Below are positions 1-7,906 of a stretch of 17,053 nt of DNA, piece after piece. Position numbers and translations under genes: made by a program. Position 1 is the first letter of the stretch; each line of letters opens with the position of its first letter. The stretch lies in assembly GCA_005881495.1 (NCBI GenBank), contig VBHI01000350.1:1-17053 (forward strand), given 5' to 3'. The DNA is from Chloroflexota bacterium. GTDB lineage: Bacteria; Chloroflexota; Ktedonobacteria; Ktedonobacterales; Ktedonobacteraceae. Under the pieces are notes generated by a model, which saw nothing but the letters and a program-made list of their open reading frames with translations, was not told where the DNA came from and ran no database searches.

Positions 1-578
1 AGCGCGGGATCATTGACCTCGGCTTCACGGCGGGCCTGCGCAAAGTGCAGTAGGCACAAGCCCGTAGATTGAGAGAACAGGAGCCGTATCTCTTCAGAAC
101 GCAGTTGTTGCACGAGCGTCGATATGAGACGCTGCTCAAAATTTGCACGATTACTGCAGAGAGGACACGGCGTCCGTTCGGGATTCTCATCCGCTTGATG
201 GGGCCATCTTTTCCACCATCCATGCATGACTGGCTTGCGCTTCGCACGGTTCACACCAGAAGCCTGCCTGCTGTCCTCGCCATCCAACCTACGCAATACA
301 TCAGTAAGTACTTCGTTATACACCAAAGAGAGTCTAAAAGCATTGCTGCGCTGCGCCAGTTGCCAGGTATGTAACGGGCAGAAACCCCGCGACTGGATGA
401 GTTCATGGCGATGCTCTACATCGCTAAACCCTTCGTATTCCCAACTATCCATGGAGCGCTCTAAATAATCAAGCACAACGATGCAGACAGGGCAGCCTTC
501 GCGCCCAAATGCGACACGAAGTGAATCGGCATCACGCGAGCGATTAACTGTCTGAAAACCCTCAGCTTCCTCTTGCAT
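1..578 (-). CDS. DUF6062-like Cys-rich protein (3' end beyond window)
   Basis: An open frame of 192 codons runs leftward from an ATG at 578 to the window edge without a stop. An AGGTGA ribosome site lies a few bases upstream of the ATG. The protein has CPVC near residue 32, GFCPLHTW near residue 72, and CPLC followed by LCLLHF further on. This CxxC then CxxH pattern, in a helical background, is the hallmark of DUF6062-like proteins, whose function is unknown; metal or redox binding is an inference. The gene lies directly downstream of a fluoride riboswitch (610-703) and its promoter, so it is predicted to be fluoride-induced. A homologous but longer protein is encoded at 2261-3778. The plus-strand frames here are shadows. 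I am confident of the reading frame and of the similarity to the second protein, less of the family name. Confidence 0.8.
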   Translation of the reverse strand, partial: MQEEAEGFQTVNRSRDADSLRVAFGREGCPVCIVVLDYLERSMDSWEYEGFSDVEHRHELIQSRGFCPLHTWQLAQRSNAFRLSLVYNEVLTDVLRRLDGEDSRQASGVNRAKRKPVMHGWWKRWPHQADENPERTPCPLCSNRANFEQRLISTLVQQLRSEEIRLLFSQSTGLCLLHFAQARREAEVNDPA

Positions 579-609
579 TGCGTCACCTGTTTCTCGAGTT
601 CTGAAGCAT

Positions 610-667
610 AAAAAAAACTCCTACTGCCAACCACAACACATTCTCTGTGCCGTACAGCATGTAGAAG
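610..667 (-). terminator. Riboswitch 1 intrinsic terminator
   Basis: On the minus strand CTTCTAC pairs with GTAGGAG (one G-U pair), extended by TGC/GCA past a bulge, and is followed by eight T residues (617-610). The 5' arm is part of the aptamer, so aptamer folding and termination are mutually exclusive. Confidence 0.8.
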
Positions 668-703
668 CCATTAGCCCCGTGGCGTTACGCGAGCCTCATC
701 GCG
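610..703 (-). promoter_or_regulatory. Fluoride riboswitch (crcB motif), copy 1, with expression platform
   Basis: Read on the minus strand, the aptamer starts with CGCGATGAGGCTCGCG (703-688), then a short linker, then GCTAATGGCTTCTA (675-662). This matches the fluoride aptamer: stem P1 with GATG in its loop, and a 3' segment whose CTTC pairs back with GAGG in the first loop (pseudoknot, with a G-U pair). Compared with the other copies, the outermost P1 pair is swapped from G-C to C-G, a compensatory change that supports a folded RNA. The terminator at 610-667 uses the same 3' segment, so fluoride binding should block termination (ON switch). It controls the DUF6062-like gene starting at 578. 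Confidence 0.87.
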
Positions 704-727
704 CGACCGAATCTTCACTTGCCTATT

Positions 728-757
728 AGTATACGCAATCGCTGCGGCGAGCGTCAA
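728..757 (-). promoter_or_regulatory. Sigma70-like promoter of riboswitch 1
   Basis: TTGACG (757-752) and TATACT (733-728) are separated by 18 bp on the minus strand. The -10 element ends about 24 bases before the aptamer, the expected layout for a leader RNA. Confidence 0.7.
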
Positions 758-993
758 GAGAAACCGTGGTAGCAGTTTAGCCACACATGCTCTATACCTT
801 TGCCTGTCGATAGGAACGTGGTACACTTCAATGAAGTAGATGATCAAAAATGCCTCCTCAGGTTCATGTAGCGAAGCGCGATCAGCAAATTTCCACTATC
901 CTGGTTACCGGAAAGCAAAGGGACAACGGTCTTCGTTAGAGCAGTGCATGAGAAAGAGGAAATTGTACATCATACGTTTACGAGAGTAAGAAT
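758..993. other. Intergenic stretch between divergent genes
   Basis: No gene is visible. The only structure seen is a 13-base palindrome ACTTCAATGAAGT at 825-837, a possible operator, but nothing ties it to a regulator. I see no convincing promoter for the HAD gene that starts at 994. Confidence 0.4.
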
Positions 994-1455
994 ATGATAC
1001 GAATAGACATTCCCCAGAGAGGGATCATTGAGCTACACCACGCGGTCTTTGATGTCAACGGTACACTTGCCACAGACGGAATGCCTATCCCAGGGGTGGC
1101 GAATCGCTTGAAAGCTCTAAGCGAACATCTTACCCTGCATGCGCTGACTGCGGGTACCCATGGTAACATAGCAGAGCTTGAACACGTGTTGGGGCTACCC
1201 CTCTACATCATCACTGGCGGCGAGGAGAAATTACGCTATGTGGAGCAACTTGGACCAGCCAGTGTGATCGCTTTCGGCAATGGCATGAACGATGTCGGTA
1301 TGCTGCGACTGGCCGCTATCGGCGTGGCAATCCTGGCAGGAGAAGGCCTGGCAATCGGCGCGCTGCAAGCCGCCGATGTGTTAGCATCTGGCCCGGTTGA
1401 TGCTATTGACCTGGTACTGAATCCCAAACGTTTAGTGGCGACTTTACGAGGGTGA
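994..1455 (+). CDS. HAD-family, soluble P-type-ATPase-like protein
   Basis: A 153-residue protein made almost entirely of a HAD phosphatase core without a cap domain. The nucleophile motif is DVNGTLATDG (Asp20), resembling the DKTGT of P-type ATPases but with Asn two residues after Asp where phosphatases usually have Asp. The acidic motif reads GNGMNDVGML, with Asn in place of the first Asp. The C-terminus NPKRLVATLRG is typical of the short 'soluble P-type ATPase' group (COG4087). The substrate is unknown and the protein may be regulatory. The start is preceded only by a weak GAGAG site. It lies divergent from riboswitch 1 and upstream of riboswitch 2, but has no riboswitch of its own; membership in the fluoride island is by position. 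It appears intact. Confidence 0.85.
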   Translation: MIRIDIPQRGIIELHHAVFDVNGTLATDGMPIPGVANRLKALSEHLTLHALTAGTHGNIAELEHVLGLPLYIITGGEEKLRYVEQLGPASVIAFGNGMNDVGMLRLAAIGVAILAGEGLAIGALQAADVLASGPVDAIDLVLNPKRLVATLRG

Positions 1456-1523
1456 AGTACCCATGTACGGCATTATGGCGTGGAGGGAGCTCTCTGAAAA
1501 GGCCGTAGTTTGTGTCTGATGTG

Positions 1524-1532
1524 TGCTATACT
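1524..1532 (+). promoter_or_regulatory. Extended -10 promoter of riboswitch 2
   Basis: TGCTATACT is an extended -10 element (TGn plus TATACT) ending 13 bases before the aptamer. No good -35 box is visible. The same TGCTATACT string precedes riboswitch 4 (4276-4284). Confidence 0.6.
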
Positions 1533-1545
1533 ACAGTGAGGTACT

Positions 1546-1626
1546 GGCGATGAAGCTCGCCTGAAATATGCCCTGACCGGCTGATGGCTTCTATGGCACG
1601 ACATGTCGTGTTGTAGAGCCTTTTTT
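1546..1626 (+). promoter_or_regulatory. Fluoride riboswitch (crcB motif), copy 2, with expression platform
   Basis: The aptamer begins GGCGATGAAGCTCGCC (1546-1561), has a short GCC/GGC hairpin in the linker, and ends GCTGATGGCTTCTA (1580-1593). GAAGC in the first loop can pair with GCTTC in the last segment (pseudoknot). The first 16 bases are identical to copies 3 and 5. The terminator at 1586-1626 overlaps the last segment. Downstream on the same strand are the zinc-ribbon/HEAT gene (1666) and the DUF6062-like gene (2261), which are therefore predicted to be switched on by fluoride. Confidence 0.9.
1586..1626 (+). terminator. Riboswitch 2 intrinsic terminator
   Basis: GGCT-CTA pairs with TAGAGCC (one bulged T), enclosing a perfect 14-base palindrome CACGACATGTCGTG (1597-1610), followed by TTTTTT (1621-1626). 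It could also end transcripts from the upstream HAD gene. Confidence 0.85.
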
Positions 1627-1665
1627 ATTGTGCGCACCTGATACACGCCTGAAAGGACGAGAACC

Positions 1666-2159
1666 ATGCCGCTTATTCAGTACTGTCCCAACTGTTGGGC
1701 AGAGAACACTATCGATGCCACTGTTTGCGAGCGATGTAGTACATCGCTTTCTGAAACCGCGGCAATATTCTACGACCAGAAATTGATGCGGGCGTTACAT
1801 CATCCCGTTCCTGAGACCCGGGAGATGGCGGCCACGTTGCTTGGGCAACGCCGAGATCAGCGAGCTCTCCCGGTCTTAATGTCCGTTTGCTCGAAGAGAC
1901 CGACATCGGAGTGCTCTACGCAATCGGCAAGGCTCTGGGAAAACTGGGAGACTGCCGGGCCGTCGCCTCACTTTCAAAGCGCCTTGCGCAACCAAATGCA
2001 CTCGTGGTGGCACTGACCATTGTCGATGCCCTGGCAGCACTCGCCCAAACGGGATGCTGGGAGGCCCTGAACGCGCTCAAGGCTCCACCTCCTGTACCTG
2101 AGAGGGTTGCGCAAGAGATCACAGCGATGTTGAAAACGCTCAATCAGTTGTATTACTGA
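1666..2159 (+). pseudogene. Zinc-ribbon plus HEAT-repeat protein, frameshifted
   Basis: The N-terminus has a zinc ribbon with Cys7, Cys10, Cys21 and Cys24 (CPNC...CERC), followed by HEAT-like helical repeats (residues about 38 onward). The frame entered at 1666 stays HEAT-like only to about ALPVLMS; the continuation (LLEETDIGVLYAIGKALGKL...) is in a different frame that ends at 2159. Restoring one C in the CC at 1883-1884 gives one continuous protein of about 164 residues. As it stands the first frame stops at 2016. HEAT proteins mostly serve as protein-binding scaffolds; a specific role is not visible. It is the first gene after fluoride riboswitch 2. A sequencing error is as likely as a real mutation. 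A GAAAGGACG site precedes the ATG. Confidence 0.75.
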
Positions 2160-2260
2160 TCAACCTCGCTCATATCGAGAAATGTGGCATGCTTTGCTAC
2201 GGTATCGAATGACGATGCCGTCCTGGCATCCTATCTGTTAAGAACGGAAGAGAGCTATTC

Positions 2261-3778
2261 ATGCTTCAATCTGTATGGTCATGCCTCCGCAGGCGTCGAA
2301 GCACCCCCCCTGCTCGTGATATATTCGACGCGGACCTGGATCGCGCGCGTCGCAAGCCGGGCTGCGCCCTCTGCCGCCTGGTGCGGGAACACGACCAGCA
2401 AGTGATGCATAGTTTCCTGTGGGAATACTGCACTGATCCTCACATAGGCGCGCGGATCAGCAAGTCCTGGGGATTTTGTTCCTATCATACCTGGTCGCTT
2501 GGAGTTCTGGAACATGAGCGCATCGGTGACGGTTTAGGAATCGGTATCGTCTACCAGGCTGTACTGAGACAATTGAATCGCCTGCTTCCATCAAAACAGC
2601 CGGCCAGAAGGCGTAGCATCCTAACAGCGCTTCCCATTGGACCAGAGATTGGTACCACATACTGCCGCTTCTGCCAGCTAGCGCGGCATGAAGAATTTCA
2701 ATTTCTCACCCGCCTGATACATCGTTTTCAACAGAGTATCAGTAGCGGCGACGAAAGGGAGTGGTCATCGCTGCAAACAGTCCTGTGTTTTCCCCACATG
2801 AAACGCCTTTTACATGCATGTGCGGAAGGAGTAGCTTTTAGGCAATCCCCCTGGCAGTTGATGGGGTTATTCCAGGGTAAGCGCGACTCGTTGACTGACG
2901 ACCCCCAGCGACGCGAGACGCAGGCAATGTCAACTCGCTTAATGCAATATACAGCGCAGCGTGTCAACGAACAGAATCATGCTTTGCAAGCAACGCCGAT
3001 TGGTTGGAGTCAGATAGCTGAACACCTGGAATTATTGGTGGGAGGCCTTCAGGCCTTGCCCATTCACGTCAGTACAAAAACGCAACAAGCAATCCCTCGG
3101 CACCTTCTTCTTGTGACTGGCCAGCGCAGTCAGCTACAAAGTCCCGACGGCGAAACCTGCCCTGCATGCGCCGCCGAAGCTTCCGCCTGCATCGCAAAAT
3201 GCCTCAGCACCTTTACAGAGGGAGAACCTCTATCATCAACAGCAGCGTTTTGCCAGAGCCATCACTGGATTCTTGCAGCTAGCATTGTCGTGCAACAACA
3301 AGATAATGCAGATCGTTACTATTCCTGGCTTGAGCGGCAGTTGGAAGAACACTATACGAAGTTGGCGAATGCTCGTGCATACAGAGACATTCAGGATGAA
3401 CAGAACTGCGCGGTCTGTAGCTATGCATCCGATATCGGCAGCGAGGCTATCGGTGATATTGTACAAGGTTTGCGACAGACCTATGATGGCTCGACGAATA
3501 CCGAAGAAAAGATGCTCTGCCTCTTCCACTGGAGGAAGGTTCAGGAAAGCTGCGCGCGTGAAGCAGACGCTTTCACCCTGCAAGAGCGGTTACTACAGCG
3601 GCAACGACAACACCTGCTTCACCTTGATATGGCGGTAGAAGCCTATCTCGCGCGCTTCAGCGCCTCCAGGCGAGAGCGCGGCGAGGTTCCTGATGTCCCT
3701 GGGGCAGCGTGGGCATGGGAACGCCTCCTCGCCTTCTTCGCTGGGGAACCCACCCTGGAATACGCGCTGAGCGGCTGA
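2261..3778 (+). CDS. DUF6062-like protein with four CxxC/CxxH modules
   Basis: A 505-residue cytoplasmic-looking protein without a signal peptide or membrane segment. It carries four repeats of the pattern CxxC, 28-38 residues, CxxH: Cys35/38 with Cys73/His76, Cys135/138 with Cys176/His179, Cys300/303 with Cys331/His334, and Cys383/386 with Cys420/His423. Each looks like a possible four-ligand metal site. The first module (WGFCSYHTW) is clearly related to the protein at 1-578. The function of such proteins is unknown. It is the second gene after riboswitch 2, about 100 bases after the zinc-ribbon/HEAT gene, so probably in the same transcript. A GGAAGAGAG site precedes the ATG. The frame is intact. 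A metal-dependent role in fluoride stress is inference from context only. Confidence 0.85.
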   Translation: MLQSVWSCLRRRRSTPPARDIFDADLDRARRKPGCALCRLVREHDQQVMHSFLWEYCTDPHIGARISKSWGFCSYHTWSLGVLEHERIGDGLGIGIVYQAVLRQLNRLLPSKQPARRRSILTALPIGPEIGTTYCRFCQLARHEEFQFLTRLIHRFQQSISSGDEREWSSLQTVLCFPHMKRLLHACAEGVAFRQSPWQLMGLFQGKRDSLTDDPQRRETQAMSTRLMQYTAQRVNEQNHALQATPIGWSQIAEHLELLVGGLQALPIHVSTKTQQAIPRHLLLVTGQRSQLQSPDGETCPACAAEASACIAKCLSTFTEGEPLSSTAAFCQSHHWILAASIVVQQQDNADRYYSWLERQLEEHYTKLANARAYRDIQDEQNCAVCSYASDIGSEAIGDIVQGLRQTYDGSTNTEEKMLCLFHWRKVQESCAREADAFTLQERLLQRQRQHLLHLDMAVEAYLARFSASRRERGEVPDVPGAAWAWERLLAFFAGEPTLEYALSG

Positions 3779-3828
3779 CTGTCGGGCTTCCAGCGCAACA
3801 GGAATGGGGCAGGTGTTGCATATCGCGC

Positions 3829-4044
3829 TCATTTCCCGACCACTCCCAGCATATGCCCATGCTCAAATCCCCCGCTCGCCCCACAGATATACTCAACCTG
3901 TTCCTTACCGCTCACATCTCTTGTATGTTGCTCCAGGCGCAGTTCGCATGCACGTACAGCCAGACCCTGTATGAACGTGATCTGTTTCGCTACAGCACCG
4001 TGCTGATTCATTGCCCTCGCTCGCTTTGGCTGTTGCCCAATCAT
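3829..4044 (-). CDS. Possible small ORF after riboswitch 3, unrecognised
   Basis: This is the only open frame of any size on the minus strand between riboswitch 3 and the end of the convergent gene at 3778. It would encode about 71 residues, with HGHMLGVVGK at the C-terminus. I recognise no domain and no good ribosome site; the first ATG lies inside a hairpin (4043-4077). It may be a remnant of a gene once controlled by the riboswitch, or not coding at all. Confidence 0.22.
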   Translation of the reverse strand: MIGQQPKRARAMNQHGAVAKQITFIQGLAVRACELRLEQHTRDVSGKEQVEYICGASGGFEHGHMLGVVGK

Positions 4045-4077
4045 GTCCGAGCAAAAAAATTGCTTCTGCTCGGACAT
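4043..4077. repeat. Perfect 11-bp hairpin overlapping riboswitch 3 terminator
   Basis: ATGTCCGAGCA (4043-4053) and TGCTCGGACAT (4067-4077) are perfect inverted repeats around a 13-base loop that holds the A/T run. In the minus-strand RNA this hairpin would use bases of the terminator arm and T run, so it could act as a competitor of the terminator. Confidence 0.7.
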
Positions 4078-4101
4078 ACACATTTTCGTCAGAGTAGAAG
4101 C
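4053..4101 (-). terminator. Riboswitch 3 intrinsic terminator
   Basis: On the minus strand GCTTCT of the aptamer pairs with AGAAGC (4067-4062), followed by AA and seven T residues (4059-4053). The design is the same as in copies 1, 2 and 5. Confidence 0.7.
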
Positions 4102-4143
4102 TATCAGCCGGAGCTTCCGGCATCGTGGGCGAGCTTCATCGCC
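4053..4143 (-). promoter_or_regulatory. Fluoride riboswitch (crcB motif), copy 3, with expression platform
   Basis: On the minus strand the aptamer reads GGCGATGAAGCTCGCC (4143-4128), a linker with hairpin GCCGG/CCGGC, then GCTGATAGCTTCTA (4108-4095). GAAGCT can pair with AGCTTC to make the pseudoknot. A terminator follows (4053-4101). The conserved bases are intact, so the RNA should still fold, yet no recognisable gene lies downstream before the convergent gene that ends at 3778. It stands back to back with riboswitch 4. Confidence 0.88.
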
Positions 4144-4167
4144 GTAAGAGGATCATCTCTTAGTGAA

Positions 4168-4196
4168 AACATATCACGCTGTGATGGGAGCGTCAA
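4168..4196 (-). promoter_or_regulatory. Sigma70-like promoter of riboswitch 3
   Basis: TTGACG (4196-4191) and TATGTT (4173-4168) are spaced by 17 bp on the minus strand, about 24 bases before the aptamer. The -35 box is identical to that of riboswitch 1. Confidence 0.65.
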
Positions 4197-4275
4197 GGGA
4201 AGATGAGAAACAACACTACTCCTTTGACTAGAATGGCACAAATGGAGGAATGGGTAGCACATCCTTCGTCCGATA

Positions 4276-4284
4276 TGCTATACT
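4276..4284 (+). promoter_or_regulatory. Extended -10 promoter of riboswitch 4
   Basis: TGCTATACT, an extended -10 element, lies 22 bases upstream of the aptamer. A weak -35 (TAGCAC, 4255-4260) is 18 bp away from TATACT. It diverges from the promoter of riboswitch 3. Confidence 0.6.
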
Positions 4285-4306
4285 ACCCTCAGTTTCAAAA
4301 GAGGAA

Positions 4307-4403
4307 GGCGATGGAGTCCGCCGGGCCAAACGTAAGACGTGGCCAAACCGCAACGCTGCTAATGGCTCCTGATTACGCCTGGGTGCGCGATCAGGAGCCT
4401 TTT
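4307..4403 (+). promoter_or_regulatory. Fluoride riboswitch (crcB motif), copy 4, with expression platform
   Basis: The aptamer begins GGCGATGGAGTCCGCC (4307-4322) and ends GCTAATGGCTCCTG (4358-4371). The loop GGAG pairs with CTCC of the last segment; the other copies have GAAG with CTTC, so the change covaries. The linker is longer than in the other copies and holds an extra hairpin with GGCC and ACGT arms (about 4324-4345). The terminator arm has also changed to AGGAG to keep pairing with CTCCT. It leads into the antiporter gene at 4466, a known class of fluoride-riboswitch target. Confidence 0.9.
4364..4403 (+). terminator. Riboswitch 4 intrinsic terminator
   Basis: GGCTCCTGAT (4364-4373) and ATCAGGAGCC (4390-4399) form a perfect 10-bp stem followed by TTTT. 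The 5' arm overlaps the last aptamer segment. Confidence 0.85.
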
Positions 4404-4465
4404 CATGCCTTCTGTTCTCCCTACAGCCTGGGCATTTCGTCACTCAGCTAGTTTGGAGGAGTCTT

Positions 4466-6867
<2,402 letters not shown>

Positions 6868-7524
6868 CTAGTTGAGTTGCTCGAAACGGTGAGATCTATC
6901 ACGAAGATACTGGCTCAGCCTCTCTTTGAAGCTCAGTGGAAGCAACGCTCCCCTTATATTGGCCTGGTTGAGAAACACACCGCGCATCACCGCCCGTCGC
7001 AAATCAGCATCTTCCAGATTGGCGCACTCCAGGTGTGCATTGCTGAGGTTGGCTTCTTGCAGATTTGCTCCAAACAGGCCTGCCCAGCGTAGTGAGGCCT
7101 CTGTGAGGTTTGCTCTCTCCAGACGAGCACCCTGTAAATTCGCCCAGCGGAGATTCGCCTCCATCAAGTTGGCCTCGGACAGATTAGCACCCATCAGATT
7201 GGCTCCATGGAGCAGCGATTCGCGCAGATCAGCCCCTTGCAGGTCTGCCCGGTAGAGATTGGCTCCACGTAAGAGAGCACCTCGTAATTGCGCGTTTTGC
7301 ATGTTTGCCCCTTCGAGAACAGCATGCAAGAGAATCGCATTGTCCAGGCGCGTCCCACTCAGGTTCGCTCTCTCCAGGTCCGCTTCGCGCAGGTCTGCCC
7401 CAATCAGGTTAGTCTTGCTCAGGTCAGTCCGCCGTAGATCGGCTCGCTTCTGCCAGACATGCGCCTCAGCCACAATGACGCGTACCTCCTCTCGTGTAAG
7501 TTGTTTGCCTTCAAGAGAATACAT
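6868..7524 (-). CDS. Pentapeptide-repeat protein
   Basis: After an N-terminal helical stretch of about 25 residues, nearly the whole protein is built of A(D/N)Lxx pentapeptides (for example GADLREADLERANLSG), which fold as a right-handed quadrilateral beta-helix. The C-terminal tail KERLSQYLRDRSHRF is charged and helical. Such proteins serve as protein-binding surfaces or, in some cases, as DNA mimics protecting gyrase; nothing here shows which. Start ATG 7524 is chosen for the upstream GGGGA; a GTG start at 7590 in the same frame is possible. It follows the small membrane protein by about 110 bases and may be in the riboswitch 5 transcript. Confidence 0.88.
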   Translation of the reverse strand: MYSLEGKQLTREEVRVIVAEAHVWQKRADLRRTDLSKTNLIGADLREADLERANLSGTRLDNAILLHAVLEGANMQNAQLRGALLRGANLYRADLQGADLRESLLHGANLMGANLSEANLMEANLRWANLQGARLERANLTEASLRWAGLFGANLQEANLSNAHLECANLEDADLRRAVMRGVFLNQANIRGALLPLSFKERLSQYLRDRSHRFEQLN

Positions 7525-7636
7525 CAGTACATCCCCAATGCCTTTCGTTTCACTTTCTCCTCGCTCATGAAGTTCCGAATACACAAACACTCGCCGCTGG
7601 AAAGATGTTTGACTCCTATGCGCAATCTGCCAGCAG

Positions 7637-7852
7637 CTATTGACTCATATACGCCCTGGTCAAGACAAATCCTGTAGCAACTGAAAGAGCAAGAAACACG
7701 AAGAAGGCAAATACCGCCGCCTCAAGTGCCAATCTCAATGGTCCTCTCCTGTCTACATAATGGCGTGAATACTCATCATAGGTGATGACGAAAGCCAGAA
7801 GACCTGCCAACAACCCAGGTACGATACCAAGAAAGAGAAATGCAATGTTCAT
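7637..7852 (-). CDS. Small membrane protein, two predicted helices
   Basis: About 71 residues. The first hydrophobic segment is IAFLFLGIVPGLLAGLLAFV and the second is ALEAAVFAFFVFLALSVATG, joined by a short charged loop (YDEYSRHYVDRRGP). No family is recognised. ATG 7852 has AAAAGGAC upstream; ATG 7882 is an alternative start. It lies 54 bases after the MFS gene on the same strand, so it may be cotranscribed with it and may assist the transporter, but that is only inferred from position. Confidence 0.6.
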   Translation of the reverse strand: MNIAFLFLGIVPGLLAGLLAFVITYDEYSRHYVDRRGPLRLALEAAVFAFFVFLALSVATGFVLTRAYMSQ

Positions 7853-7906
7853 GCCTGACAGTCCTTTTCTGGAAGCTTTCATCACTCCATGACACGATCA
7901 GCGTGG

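Noticed and set aside
69..468. Two plus-strand open frames at the left edge
   Set aside because: They are antisense to the DUF6062-like frame, which has the CxxC/CxxH pattern, a ribosome site and a promoter; the plus frames have none.
1597..1610. CACGACATGTCGTG palindrome as an operator
   Set aside because: It is the upper stem of the riboswitch 2 terminator, which explains it fully.
3637..3666. Plus-strand string resembling the riboswitch 3' and 5' segments (TAGAAGCC...CTTCAGCGCC)
   Set aside because: It lies inside the coding frame of the DUF6062-like gene, lacks GGCGATG and a terminator, and the segments are in the wrong arrangement.
4203..4451. 82-residue plus-strand open frame
   Set aside because: It runs straight through riboswitch 4 and its terminator, with no protein family similarity; the RNA explains the sequence.
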